A DNA stretch of 64,000 nucleotides from Planctomycetia bacterium. GTDB taxonomy: Bacteria; Planctomycetota; Planctomycetia; Pirellulales; UBA1268. Of this stretch, positions 50,342 to 59,924 are shown piece by piece; positions within the stretch are counted from its first letter, which is position 1, and every line of letters begins with the position of its first letter. The stretch lies in assembly GCA_026401035.1 (NCBI GenBank), contig JAPLNR010000056.1:1-64000 (forward strand). Direction: 5' to 3'. Both the position numbers and the translations under genes were made by a program. Below the pieces are notes generated by a model. That model saw only the letters and a list, made by a program, of their open reading frames with translations. It was not told the DNA's origin and did no database searches.

Positions 50342-51115
50342 CTACCTGCGCAGGAACACCCGCCGGGCATTCGCCGTCGTCGCGGCGGCAAACTTCTCGA
50401 GCGGTTCGCCGCGGGCGATGGCGAGGCAGCGGGCCGTGTGCACCACGTGGGCCGGCTCGTTGCGACGACCGCGGAACGGCTCCGGCGCGAGAAACGGGCT
50501 GTCGGTTTCGATCAGCAGGCGGTCGAGCGGCACCCCGGCGGCGACCACGCGGAGTTCGGCGGCCGAACGAAATGTCACCATGCCGGAGAAACCGAGATGG
50601 CAGCCCAGTTCGACGGCCTCCGCCGCCTCGGCCGCCGTGCCGGTGAAGGAGTGCAGCACGGCGGCCAGCGGGCCGCGGCCGCAGGCCTCGCGGAGCGTGT
50701 CGAGCGTATCGCGGATGCTCTCGCGGGTGTGCACGACGAGCGGCAGTCCGAGGGTCTGGGCCAGACGTATGTGCCGGTCGAAGAAGTCCCGCTGGAGTTC
50801 CCGGGGGGCCGCATCGCGGTACCAGTCGAGACCGGTTTCACCGACGGCCTTTGCCTTGCCGGAGGCGATCAGTCGCGTGATCCGGTCCCATTCGTCGGGC
50901 TCGATTTCGTGGACGTCGTTGGGATGAATGCCGGCGGCATTGGCGATGCCGATTTCGCGGGCTGCGAGTTCGGCGGCCGCCTCGCTGTCGGCGGCCCGTG
51001 TGCCGATCACCGTCATCCCGACGACGCCCGCGGCCCGGGCGCGGGCGAGCACCTCGGGCAGATCGGCGCCGGAGCGCATCGGATCGAGATGGCAGTGGCT
51101 GTCAAAGAATTCCAT
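50342..51115 (-). CDS. tatD: TatD-family metal-dependent hydrolase/DNase
   Basis: A 257-residue TIM-barrel hydrolase. The metal ligands are in FFDSHCHLD (N-terminal HxH), AVGETGLDWYRD (Glu), VVHTRE (His), LHSFTG (His) and IETDSPFLAPEPFRGRRNEP (Asp). TatD enzymes are 3'-5' exonucleases or related hydrolases used in DNA repair and turnover. It follows the small protein gene by 30 bases at the tail of the nuo operon. Confidence 0.9.
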   Translation of the reverse strand: MEFFDSHCHLDPMRSGADLPEVLARARAAGVVGMTVIGTRAADSEAAAELAAREIGIANAAGIHPNDVHEIEPDEWDRITRLIASGKAKAVGETGLDWYRDAAPRELQRDFFDRHIRLAQTLGLPLVVHTRESIRDTLDTLREACGRGPLAAVLHSFTGTAAEAAEAVELGCHLGFSGMVTFRSAAELRVVAAGVPLDRLLIETDSPFLAPEPFRGRRNEPAHVVHTARCLAIARGEPLEKFAAATTANARRVFLRR

Positions 51116-51145
51116 TGCGAATCCCCGGGCAGCGGCAGGACTGTT

Positions 51146-51595
51146 TCAGGACGCGGCCGCCCGCGGCCCGGTGACCAGCTGGCCGAGCACGTCGGCGTGG
51201 CGGAGCGTGGTGCCGCGGGCCTCACGGACCAGTTCCAATTCCGCCGGCTCGCCGCCGGCAGCGACGATCGCGTCGCAGTCGGCCACCTGCCGGCGCATCT
51301 CCTCCAGGATCCGCGGCAGCAGCGACCGCAGATCGAGGTCGTGGGTGGCCGTGAACCGGATCGGATACGTGTGCCGCGGGGCAAGGCCTCCCTGTTCGAC
51401 GAGCAGTGTGCCGGCCCGCTCCATGATGCTCCTCTGATCGCCGACGAGATCCGCAAGCGCCAGCTTGATCTCCTCGGCGCCCGAATACGACCAGATGCCG
51501 GCATCGGCAACGTACATCGAGAGCGATGAATCGAGCGTCGAGAGCAGGCGGACAAGCGGACTGGTCTGATGCATGTTGGTCATCGTGTGGGCCAT
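51146..51595 (-). CDS. Helical protein of unknown function after nuoN
   Basis: About 149 residues from ATG 51595; the start is uncertain because Met codons at 51583 and 51574 are also possible and none has a clear Shine-Dalgarno. The sequence is predicted to be mostly alpha-helical (PLVRLLSTLDSSLSMYVADA, LPRILEEMRRQVADCDAIVA) with HTYPIRFTATHDLDLRSLLP in the middle. It could be a small helical bundle of the DinB or ferritin-like kind, but no metal motif is convincing. It lies between nuoN and tatD on the same strand. Confidence 0.5.
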   Translation of the reverse strand: MAHTMTNMHQTSPLVRLLSTLDSSLSMYVADAGIWSYSGAEEIKLALADLVGDQRSIMERAGTLLVEQGGLAPRHTYPIRFTATHDLDLRSLLPRILEEMRRQVADCDAIVAAGGEPAELELVREARGTTLRHADVLGQLVTGPRAAAS

Positions 51596-51632
51596 GCGAT
51601 GGGTTGCCGGCAGCCGGCGGACTGAAACGGCA

Positions 51633-53213
51633 TCAGGAGGCAAACGCTCCAGCAAGCTGGGCACAGGCATAGAGTCCCGACCAGAAGATGCCGAACGCGA
51701 CGACCGGCACGACGAGCGCTGTGACCAGCGCCCCCGGTAACGATACCAGCGGAAACGCCTCGTGGGCCCGCTCGGCCGGCGGCGGATCGAACGTCATCAC
51801 TTTGAGCACGCGCAGGTAGTAAAACAGGCTGATCACCGTGTTGATGCCGCCGATGACGAGCAGCAGGAGCATGAGAGGCCGCTCGGCACCGGATGTGATC
51901 GCCTCCACGAGCGAAGCGAAAATCAGAAACTTGGAGATGAACCCCGCCAGCGGCGGCAGACCGATCAGGCTCACGAGCACGACCGCGGTGGCCACCACGA
52001 TGCCGGGGCTGGTCCGCACGAGGCCCGCGTAGGCGCTGATCTCCTCGCTCCGCAGCGTGTTCCGCAGCAGGGCCACGATCGCGAAGGCCCCGAGATTCAT
52101 GAACACGTACGTGCCGAGGTAGAAGGCCACAGCGGTCACCGCGGCCCGGGAACCGGCGGGAAACACCCCGGCCATCGCCACCGCCGCCGCCACGCCCATC
52201 ATCAGGTAGCCGGCATGGGCAATCGTCGAATAGGCCAGCAGCCGCTTCATGTTCGTCTGGCCGTACGCGGCGAGATTGCCGAGCGTGCAGGTCACCGCCG
52301 CCATCAGCCCGATGGCATAGACGATGAACTGCCGGGATTCGTCCACGCCGAGGCCGAAGGCCACGCGGAGCAGCAGCGCCACGGCCGCGGCCTTGCTCGC
52401 CACCGAGAGAAAGGCCCCCACCTCCGCGGCCGCCCCCTCGAATACGTCGGGGCACCAGAAGTGGAAGGGCACTGCCGAGAGTTTGAAGGCGAGGCCGACC
52501 GCCAACATCAGGCCACCGAGCGAGAGCACCATCACGGTGCCGCTGGCGGCGCCAACGCCCGCCACCTTCGACAGTTCCACAGCCATGCTCGGCAGATGGC
52601 AGGTGCCGAGCACCCCGGCCAGCAGGCTCAGGCCGTAGAGCATGATCCCTGCGGCCCCGGCTCCGTAGACCGCATACTTGATTGCCGCTTCCGAACTGGC
52701 GCGGCGGCCCTTGAGCAGCCCGGCGAGGGCGTAGGAAGGCACGCTCGCCATTTCGACCGCCATGAACAGCATGAGCAGGTGATTCGCGGATGCCATCAGG
52801 CACATGCCGAGCGTCGATCCCAGCACGAGCGAGTAGAAATCGGCGCCGTCCTCGCGGTCGGGAATTCCCGATACCCTGGTGAACAGGATGTAGAGCACGA
52901 GAAAGCCCATCAAGAGCAGCCGCACGTAGGCGGTGAGCGAGTCGAACACGATCAGTCCGGTGAAGAGTTCCTGACGGCCGGCAGCCAGGTCGCCGACCGG
53001 CAGCCCCCGCAGATCGCACCAGGCATACCACAGCGCAAAGCCGACACCGCCAAGCGCCACGAGCGCCGAATCGAGATGCCGCAGCACCGGCAGGATCCGG
53101 CACAAGAGAAGCAGCACGATCGTGGCCGCCAGGGCCAGTTCCGGCCGAAAGAGCGGCAGCGACACGGCGACCGTGTCGTTGAGCAGGTTGGTGATGAGCG
53201 TGCCGAAATTCAC
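51633..53213 (-). CDS. nuoN: NADH-quinone oxidoreductase subunit N
   Basis: A 526-residue antiporter-like membrane subunit of complex I with about 14 hydrophobic helices. The GTG start at 53213 has GAGGAAAG about nine bases upstream. Signatures include MLFMAVEMASVPSYALAGLL, the conserved Lys in SSEAAIKYAVYGAGAAG, and QTNMKRLLAYSTIAHAGYLM. It is one of three proton-translocating subunits and the last nuo gene of the operon, 29 bases after nuoM. Confidence 0.95.
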   Translation of the reverse strand: MNFGTLITNLLNDTVAVSLPLFRPELALAATIVLLLLCRILPVLRHLDSALVALGGVGFALWYAWCDLRGLPVGDLAAGRQELFTGLIVFDSLTAYVRLLLMGFLVLYILFTRVSGIPDREDGADFYSLVLGSTLGMCLMASANHLLMLFMAVEMASVPSYALAGLLKGRRASSEAAIKYAVYGAGAAGIMLYGLSLLAGVLGTCHLPSMAVELSKVAGVGAASGTVMVLSLGGLMLAVGLAFKLSAVPFHFWCPDVFEGAAAEVGAFLSVASKAAAVALLLRVAFGLGVDESRQFIVYAIGLMAAVTCTLGNLAAYGQTNMKRLLAYSTIAHAGYLMMGVAAAVAMAGVFPAGSRAAVTAVAFYLGTYVFMNLGAFAIVALLRNTLRSEEISAYAGLVRTSPGIVVATAVVLVSLIGLPPLAGFISKFLIFASLVEAITSGAERPLMLLLLVIGGINTVISLFYYLRVLKVMTFDPPPAERAHEAFPLVSLPGALVTALVVPVVAFGIFWSGLYACAQLAGAFAS

Positions 53214-53242
53214 TGGTCTTTCCTCAGGGATGCGCCGTGCTG

Positions 53243-55036
53243 TCAGCGGCTACCGACGCCGTCCGCCCCGCGTTGGGCCACGGCCGGTGCGACGGGGGGC
53301 GCGTCGTGGACGCGACGGGTCCAGTCCGCGAGCGTCTCGACCTGCCGGTTCACGGTCGGCGTGACGTAGTTGAACAGGATCTGCGGCGCCACGCCGAACA
53401 GGATCGCGAAGAACACCAGCGGCGCCGCGATCGCCAGTTCACGCGCTGTGATCGGCGTCAGGTGGTCGCCATGCGGACCCTTGTATTCCGCGCCGAGATA
53501 GACCCGCTGGATCGCCCAGAGGATGTAGGCAGCGGTGAGGATCACGGTAAACGCCGAGATCACCGCGAGCGTTCGGCTGTAGTTCCAACTCGACAGGGTG
53601 ACGAGCACCTCGCCGATGAAGCCGCACAGGCCCGGCAGGCCGAGCCCGGCGAAAAACACCGCCACTGCCAGGCCGCTATAGACGGGCATGCGGTTGAAGA
53701 TGCCGCCAAACTCCTCGAGGTTGCGGTGGTGCACCCGGTCGTACAGCACGCCGACCATGAAGAACATGCCGGCCGAACTGATGCCGTGGGCGAGCATCTG
53801 GAACATCGCGCCGTTGACGCCCTGCGCCCAGGCATCCCAGCGGTATTCGTTCCCCGCCACGGCGCTCCAAACACCAAGGCCGAGCATGACGTAGCCCATG
53901 TGGCTGACGGAGCTGTAGGCGACCATCCGCTTGAAGTCTTTCTGGGCCAGCGCCGCGAAGGCGCCATAGACCATCGACACCACGCCCAGTCCGCAGACGA
54001 GCCAGGCGAAGGCCAGCCCGGCCCCCGGGCAGATCGGATAGCAGATCCGCAGGATGCCGTAGCCACCCAGCTTGAGCAGCACGCCGGCGAGGATCATCGA
54101 GATCGGCGTCGGCGCCTCGACGTGGGCATCGGGGAGCCAGGTATGCACCGGCACCACCGGCACCTTGATCACGAAGCCGATGAGCAGGAGCAGAAACGCC
54201 CACTTCTCCAGGCTCATGCCCCAGACCTCCGCCGCGGCAAACGGCGAACTCGGCAGCTGCCCCAGTTGGGCCAGTGCCAGCAGGTTGAACGTGTGGACAG
54301 GATTCTTGGCCGACCTGACCGCGGTCAGGGCATCGGCCCGGGCGGCCCCTTCGACCGCCGGGCTCACGACGTGCGCGGCGATGAGCTGGTCGTCGGAGAG
54401 CAGCCGCAGGTCGCTCGTGAAATAGAGCATCAGAATCGCCAGCAGCATCAGCACGCTTCCGAGCAGCGTGTAGAGAAAGAACTTGATCGCGGCGTATTCC
54501 CGCCGCGGCCCGCCCCAGATGCCGATCAGGAAATACATCGGCAGGAGCATCACCTCCCAGAAGACGTAGAAGAGGAAGAAGTCGAGCGAGACGAACACGC
54601 CCAGCATGCCCGTCACCAGCAGCAGGAAGAGCACGTGATAGGCCTTCACGTGCTTGGTGATCGGCCAGCTCGCGGCCGCCGCCAGCATCGAGAGAAACGT
54701 CGTCAGCACGACCAGCGGCATGCTGATGCCGTCGACGCCCAGCAGGTATTCGATGCCAAAGGCATCGATCCAGGGCAGCTTCACCACCGCCTGCATGCCG
54801 GGCTCACCGAGCCTGAACTGGGCCGGACCGGTGGCACCGAACAACTGCGGCCAGGCCATCCACAGCGACAGCACGAACACGACCGCCATCGTGAGCAGCG
54901 ACGTCCAGCGGATGAATTCCTCGCGGGCCTTGGGGATGATCGGCAGCGAGAGGAACGCTGCCACGAGCGCCGGCAGAAAGACGATCGCCGTCAGGGGCCA
55001 GAGGGCGGGCTGCGTCAGGGAAGCGGTGGGATCCAT
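53243..55036 (-). CDS. nuoM: NADH-quinone oxidoreductase subunit M
   Basis: A 597-residue antiporter-like subunit starting MDPTASLTQPALWPLTAIVF. Diagnostic segments are GVDGISMPLVVLTTFLSML, FYVFWEVMLLPMYFLIGIWG (conserved Glu), PVVPVHTWLPDAHVEAPTPI and QKDFKRMVAYSSVSHMGYVM. It is longer than E. coli NuoM because of an insert at about residues 215-270. Proton pumping in the membrane arm is its role. It begins 14 bases after the nuoL stop. Confidence 0.96.
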   Translation of the reverse strand: MDPTASLTQPALWPLTAIVFLPALVAAFLSLPIIPKAREEFIRWTSLLTMAVVFVLSLWMAWPQLFGATGPAQFRLGEPGMQAVVKLPWIDAFGIEYLLGVDGISMPLVVLTTFLSMLAAAASWPITKHVKAYHVLFLLLVTGMLGVFVSLDFFLFYVFWEVMLLPMYFLIGIWGGPRREYAAIKFFLYTLLGSVLMLLAILMLYFTSDLRLLSDDQLIAAHVVSPAVEGAARADALTAVRSAKNPVHTFNLLALAQLGQLPSSPFAAAEVWGMSLEKWAFLLLLIGFVIKVPVVPVHTWLPDAHVEAPTPISMILAGVLLKLGGYGILRICYPICPGAGLAFAWLVCGLGVVSMVYGAFAALAQKDFKRMVAYSSVSHMGYVMLGLGVWSAVAGNEYRWDAWAQGVNGAMFQMLAHGISSAGMFFMVGVLYDRVHHRNLEEFGGIFNRMPVYSGLAVAVFFAGLGLPGLCGFIGEVLVTLSSWNYSRTLAVISAFTVILTAAYILWAIQRVYLGAEYKGPHGDHLTPITARELAIAAPLVFFAILFGVAPQILFNYVTPTVNRQVETLADWTRRVHDAPPVAPAVAQRGADGVGSR

Positions 55037-55050
55037 GGCGGGGGCTCTTT

Positions 55051-57480
55051 TTATCCTGCGAGGGTCGTCCGAAAGAGGAGGCTTGCCAGCACGAACAGGG
55101 CCACCGTGCCGACGACGATGAACATCACGTATTGCCGGAGATGGCCCGTCTGCAATTTCTTGAGCTCGAGGCCAGCGTGCCAGGTGGCGTTGGCGGTGGC
55201 GTTGACGAGGCCATCGACGAGCGTGCGGTCGATCCAGGCATCGATGCCGGCGAGTTGCCGGGCCGACCAGGCGAGCCCATCGATGATCTTGTCGATCACA
55301 CCGCGATCGGTGCTGCTGGCCAGCTTCGCGATGCCGAGTGCCGGCACGACGAAGACTGCATGATAGAGTTCGTCGAAATACCAGCGGTTCGCCAGAAACC
55401 GATAGAGCGGCCGGAACATGTACGCGACGAGTGTCGGCGAGAGAATTCTCCAGAGATACATCGCCGCCGCCAGAAGCACGCCCGCCGCCGCGGTCGTGAA
55501 GGCCGTCAGCGTGGCCGTGACGTGAATCGCCCCCTCGTGGCTCTCGTGCTCCGCCGGAAACGTCAGGCCGCCGAAGACGAAGCCGCCGGTCATCGTGGAC
55601 TCCGTGCCGGCGGGCCGGGCCTGCTCGAGCAGATTGGCCAGGCCAAAGCCGCCGGGGAGCGTCCAGCCGGCGACGACCGCCAACACGGCGAGCGCGACCA
55701 GCGGGGCCACCATGACGGCGGGAGATTCGTGGGCATGCTCGGCGATGTGGTGATCGCGGGGCCTGCCGGCAAACGTCATGAACCAGAGGCGAAACATGTA
55801 GAAGGCGGTGAGAAACGCGCCGCCCGCAACCGCCACGTAGAGGATCCAGTGCGCGGGATTGGCCTGCGCAAAAGAGAGCGCCTGGGCGAGGATGGCATCC
55901 TTGGAGTAATAGCCGGAGAGGCCGATCACGAAGGGAATGCCGGCACCGATGATCGCCAGGCAGCCGACGAGCATCGTGCCCGCGGTCCACGGCATGACCC
56001 GGGCCAGCCCGCCCATTTTCCGCATGTCGTTGGTGTGACAGGCGTGGATCACCGACCCGGAACAGAGGAAGAGCAGACTCTTGAAGAAGGCGTGGGTGAC
56101 GAGATGGAAGAGCCCGGCCGACCAGCCACCGACGCCCAGTGCCAGCATCATGTAGCCCAGTTGGCTCACCGTGGAGTAGGCGAGCACCCGCTTGATGTCG
56201 TTGGCCACCAGCGCAATCGTGGCGGCGATGAACAGCGTGATCGCCCCGACGTAGGCGATCACCAGGAGCACGTCGGGGGAGAGCACCGGATAGAACCGGC
56301 CCACGAGGTAGACACCAGCGGCCACCATCGTCGCGGAATGGACGAGCGCCGAGACCGGAGTCGGGCCTTCCATCGCGTCGGGCAGCCAGACGAACAGCGG
56401 AAACTGCGCGCTCTTGCCGACACAACCACAGAAGATTCCGACACCGGCGACGAACAGCAGCCAGCGGCCCATTCCCATGCTCCGCCAATCGTCGATCTTG
56501 CTGGCCACCTCGCTGGCGGCATCGGCCGGGTTGGCGGCGTGATCAGCGGCGATCTGCGCAACTTCCTTCGCCGCCGCGAACTTCACCATGCCATCCGGCA
56601 CCCGCAGGGCATGGCCGCCGGCCGCGGGCCGCACAAGACTGAAGAGGCCGGGCTGGGTGGTCGCGGCGCCGTCTGCAGCGGTCGTGGTCGTGTCGGCGAA
56701 ATGCAGGGTACCGAGCGCACCCCACAGGGCCATCAGTCCAATGAGCATCCCAAAATCGCCGACGCGATTGACGATAAACGCCTTATTGGCCGCGTTCGAT
56801 GCCGACTTCCGCTCGTAATAGAAGCCGATCAGAAACCAGGAGCAGATGCCCACCAGTTCCCAGAAGATGAAGACCATCGCCAGGTTGCCGGCGATCACGA
56901 TGCCCAGCATCGAGAAACAGAAGAGCGAGAGCGCCTGGAAGAACCGCGGAAAGCGGCCGGGGCGATGGAGGTGCCCGCCGCCCGACAGATGCACCTCGTG
57001 ATCGGTGACGTCGTGGAGTTCGTCGTGCATGTAGCCCGACGCATAGACATGGATGCAGGTGGCGATGAACGTCACGACCACGAACATCAGGATCGTGAGC
57101 GCGTCGATGTACCAGCCGATCGAGAGCTTGAGATTGCCCCCTTCGTAGAGTGTGTACCAATCGCCGGAATAGGCGATCGGGGAGTGCGCTGCCGGGCCAT
57201 GACCGGCGCCATGGGCCCCGACGGCGGCCTCGTCGCCATGCGAATCGTGTGCGCCGTGTGCGCCATGCGACACTGCCTGCACCGGATGCGATCCGATCCA
57301 GCCACCAAACGCCACGAGCGAAAGCACGAATGACGTCAGGATCGCCGCCGTTGCCACCCAGGCCGCGTTCTTGCCGTGCTGCCCCATCCGGGGCCCGAAA
57401 AAGAGGATCGCCACGAACGAGGCGAGTGGCGCGAGCCAGGCCAGGCCGAGCAGCAGCGGAAGTTGTGAGGAAAGATCCAT
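55051..57480 (-). CDS. nuoL: NADH-quinone oxidoreductase subunit L
   Basis: An 809-residue subunit, much longer than the 613 of E. coli. Signatures are IFWELVGICSWFLIGFYYER, SASNAANKAFIVNRVGDFGM, PLFVWLPDAMEGPTPVSALV, HSATMVAAGVYLVGR and NDIKRVLAYSTVSQLGYMML. Extra length comes from a His/Gly-rich insert near residue 70-95 (GAHGAHDSHGDEAAVGAHGA) and an insert near 270-330. It is the distal proton pump with the lateral helix at the C-terminus. It lies between nuoK and nuoM. Confidence 0.96.
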   Translation of the reverse strand: MDLSSQLPLLLGLAWLAPLASFVAILFFGPRMGQHGKNAAWVATAAILTSFVLSLVAFGGWIGSHPVQAVSHGAHGAHDSHGDEAAVGAHGAGHGPAAHSPIAYSGDWYTLYEGGNLKLSIGWYIDALTILMFVVVTFIATCIHVYASGYMHDELHDVTDHEVHLSGGGHLHRPGRFPRFFQALSLFCFSMLGIVIAGNLAMVFIFWELVGICSWFLIGFYYERKSASNAANKAFIVNRVGDFGMLIGLMALWGALGTLHFADTTTTAADGAATTQPGLFSLVRPAAGGHALRVPDGMVKFAAAKEVAQIAADHAANPADAASEVASKIDDWRSMGMGRWLLFVAGVGIFCGCVGKSAQFPLFVWLPDAMEGPTPVSALVHSATMVAAGVYLVGRFYPVLSPDVLLVIAYVGAITLFIAATIALVANDIKRVLAYSTVSQLGYMMLALGVGGWSAGLFHLVTHAFFKSLLFLCSGSVIHACHTNDMRKMGGLARVMPWTAGTMLVGCLAIIGAGIPFVIGLSGYYSKDAILAQALSFAQANPAHWILYVAVAGGAFLTAFYMFRLWFMTFAGRPRDHHIAEHAHESPAVMVAPLVALAVLAVVAGWTLPGGFGLANLLEQARPAGTESTMTGGFVFGGLTFPAEHESHEGAIHVTATLTAFTTAAAGVLLAAAMYLWRILSPTLVAYMFRPLYRFLANRWYFDELYHAVFVVPALGIAKLASSTDRGVIDKIIDGLAWSARQLAGIDAWIDRTLVDGLVNATANATWHAGLELKKLQTGHLRQYVMFIVVGTVALFVLASLLFRTTLAG

Positions 57481-57509
57481 GGTGTTTACGCCGGCAACCA
57501 GTCGGCCCG

Positions 57510-57896
57510 TCAGCCCTTGAGGTCGTCCGCACGATCGATGTCGACGGTGGAATGGTTGTTGTAGAAGTTGAGCGTGATCGCGAGCGCGACGGCCGCCTCG
57601 GCCGCCGCCAGCAGGATGACAAACAAGGCAATCACCTGGCCATCGAGGCCCAGCGACACCGCCCCCTCGCCACGCAGATACGGCGAGGCGAAGGCGACGA
57701 AATTCACGTTCGCGCCGTTGAGCACCAGTTCGATTCCCATCAGCACGCCGAGGGCATTCCGCTTGATCGCCATGCAGACGATGCCGGCGGTGAACAGGAT
57801 CGCCCCGACGACGAGATAGTGGGTCACGCTGACCGGTTCACCCAACAACCCCGCGGCAAAAAGGGGCGGCAGCCACGACGCCGAAACCAGATTCAT
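57510..57896 (-). CDS. nuoK: NADH-quinone oxidoreductase subunit K
   Basis: A 128-residue, three-helix membrane subunit with a ~22-residue N-terminal extension compared with the usual ~100. Conserved glutamates appear in VLMGIELVLNGANVN and AAAEAAVALAITLNFY. It starts within an ATGA overlap with the nuoJ stop (57893-57896). It is the smallest proton-channel subunit. Confidence 0.95.
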   Translation of the reverse strand: MNLVSASWLPPLFAAGLLGEPVSVTHYLVVGAILFTAGIVCMAIKRNALGVLMGIELVLNGANVNFVAFASPYLRGEGAVSLGLDGQVIALFVILLAAAEAAVALAITLNFYNNHSTVDIDRADDLKG

Positions 57897-58597
57897 CGCG
57901 AGCCTCCCGACACCAATGCCGATGCCGTGCCGGTCGCGGCCGCCCTGCTGCCAGTGGACTGGACGCTCTCGCTGGGCGATTCCACCGATGCGGCCACTTC
58001 AATGGCCCGGGGAGTCCGCCGCCGCTTGGCCCGCGCGAGATAGGCCGCGCCCACGAGCACCACCAGCAGATGGATCGACACGATCTCAAAGGGCAGGAGA
58101 TAGCCGCTCCGCACCGCGGTGGCCGGCGCTCCCGCGGCCGGTTCGTCCACCCGCGCTCCGACGAGCGCCATGCCCAGCGGCGTCGCGGCGGGGGGAGCCA
58201 CCTCGCCGACGCCCGGCCGCCGCCAGACATCGACCGAAAAGGCCGCCTGCAGAAGCAGCGCCAGGAGCGACGCTGCCACGACACCCGCCAGCACGCGATC
58301 CCCCGTCGAGGTCTTGATCGAAACGAACGGCGCCTGCGCCGTGAGCATCACTCCGAACACGAGCAGCACGAGCGTGCCCCCCACGTAGATCATGAGTTGC
58401 ATGGCGCCGATGAACTCGGCGCCGGCCAGGAAAAAGAGGCCGGCGGTCGAGGCCAGCGAGAGCACCAGATAGAGCGCCATCCGCACGACGTTGTCGGCGA
58501 GCACGACGGCCACGGCAAAGCCGCAGGCCAGCCCCGCAAAGAGCAGGAACAGGAGCGTGTGAAAATTGATCGCTGCCAAAAGCGTCGCGCCCGTCAT
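57893..58597 (-). CDS. nuoJ: NADH-quinone oxidoreductase subunit J
   Basis: A 234-residue membrane subunit from ATG 58597, which overlaps the nuoH stop as ATGA. Signatures are LYLVLSLASTAGLFFLAGAE, FIGAMQLMIYVGGTLVLLVF and PFEIVSIHLLVVLVGAAYLA. The C-terminus has a ~45-residue extension (Ser/Thr/Ala-rich). It is encoded directly after nuoH, without nuoI between them, unlike the common order. Confidence 0.94.
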   Translation of the reverse strand: MTGATLLAAINFHTLLFLLFAGLACGFAVAVVLADNVVRMALYLVLSLASTAGLFFLAGAEFIGAMQLMIYVGGTLVLLVFGVMLTAQAPFVSIKTSTGDRVLAGVVAASLLALLLQAAFSVDVWRRPGVGEVAPPAATPLGMALVGARVDEPAAGAPATAVRSGYLLPFEIVSIHLLVVLVGAAYLARAKRRRTPRAIEVAASVESPSESVQSTGSRAAATGTASALVSGGSR

Positions 58598-59823
58598 CGG
58601 ACCACCTGCGCCACTTTCTTGCTCGGCGTCTCGTTCGGCTTCTCGTTTGGGGCGGCGGCCGGCGCGGCCGTCATTCCACCCGGCCCCTCCAGCCAGCCCT
58701 CGCGGATCTCCCCGGCCGGCCGACCCAAGCCCGGAATCAGCCCGCCCGGCAGGAACAGCTGCCAGAGCATCGCGCCGGCAAACATCGCCGCCGCGATCGG
58801 CGTGCAGTATTTGAGGCAGGTGGCCATCACCTGATCGATCCGCAAGCGAGGCAGCGTCCACCGCACCCACATCATGATGAGCACGCCGAGCGTTGCCTTG
58901 AGAAGCAGGTTGCCACAGCCGATGAGTCGCACCAGATAGTGCGCCGTGTCGCCCGTGCCCTCGCTCAACCCCAACAACTGTGCCACGGGAATGGGGCCGT
59001 TCCAGCCGCCCAGGAAGAGCAGGGCAGCCAACGCGCTCACGAGAAACATCGAGCCGTATTCGGCCATGAAGAAGAAGCTCCAGCGGAGCCCCGAGTATTC
59101 GGTATGGAAGCCGGCGACCAGTTCGCTTTCCGCCTCAGCGAGATCGAAGGGCGCACGGTTCACGCTCGCCACGGCGCAGGTGACATAGACCCAAAAGATC
59201 ACGAACGTGAACGGATCGTGAAAGAGATACCAGCTCGTGAACCAGCCGGCCTGTTTTTCCGCGATCGTGACGAGATCCATCGTGCCCGCGAGCATCACCG
59301 GCACAACAACGCACATGCCCAGCGGCACCTCGTAGCTCACCACCTGGGCCGCCTCGCGCATGGCGCCGAAAAGCGACCACTTCGAGGCCGAAGCATAGCC
59401 GGCGAGAATCACGCCGAAGACTTCGAGTCCGAGCACGGCGACCACGAAGAAGACGCCCACGTTGAGCCGCTGGCCGACGAAGTCGAAGGCGAACGGCAGG
59501 GCGATGAACGCGCAGAACGATGCGCAGAAACTGACGTAGGGGGCGATCCGGAACAGCATCCCGTCGGCCCCCTCGGGCATGAGATCCTCCTTGGCGAGGA
59601 GCTTGATCCCGTCGGCCAGCGACTGCAGCCAGCCGAAGCGGCCGCCGGTTCGCGTGGGGCCGAGTCGATCCTGGATGCGGGCGGCGATCTTCCGCTCGGC
59701 CCAAATGAACACCAGCGCCCCGCCGGCAATGACGTTGAGGATCAAAAAGGCGGCGACCCCGGCCATGACCGTCCATGCCAGCCATTCAGGGAGACCGATG
59801 GATTCAATCAGGAAATCAGCCAT
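58594..59823 (-). CDS. nuoH: NADH-quinone oxidoreductase subunit H
   Basis: A 409-residue membrane subunit that forms the quinone-access site. Signatures are ERKIAARIQDRLGPTRTGGR, LQSLADGIKLLAKEDLMPEG, VNRAPFDLAEAESELVAGFH and EYSGLRWSFFFMAEYGSM. Its C-terminus carries an Ala/Pro/Lys-rich tail beyond the usual end. The nuoD stop is 488 bases upstream, a gap filled by nested inverted repeats. nuoH and the genes after it may therefore depend on read-through or on a separate promoter. Confidence 0.96.
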   Translation of the reverse strand: MADFLIESIGLPEWLAWTVMAGVAAFLILNVIAGGALVFIWAERKIAARIQDRLGPTRTGGRFGWLQSLADGIKLLAKEDLMPEGADGMLFRIAPYVSFCASFCAFIALPFAFDFVGQRLNVGVFFVVAVLGLEVFGVILAGYASASKWSLFGAMREAAQVVSYEVPLGMCVVVPVMLAGTMDLVTIAEKQAGWFTSWYLFHDPFTFVIFWVYVTCAVASVNRAPFDLAEAESELVAGFHTEYSGLRWSFFFMAEYGSMFLVSALAALLFLGGWNGPIPVAQLLGLSEGTGDTAHYLVRLIGCGNLLLKATLGVLIMMWVRWTLPRLRIDQVMATCLKYCTPIAAAMFAGAMLWQLFLPGGLIPGLGRPAGEIREGWLEGPGGMTAAPAAAPNEKPNETPSKKVAQVVR

Positions 59824-59924
59824 GCACCGCGATTTTCCCTCGCCGAAACCGACATCGTGAAATTTCGCACGAAGTCTGCCCTACTCCGCGACAAATCACA
59901 AGTCCCACGGCCCGGCAGGCCCAG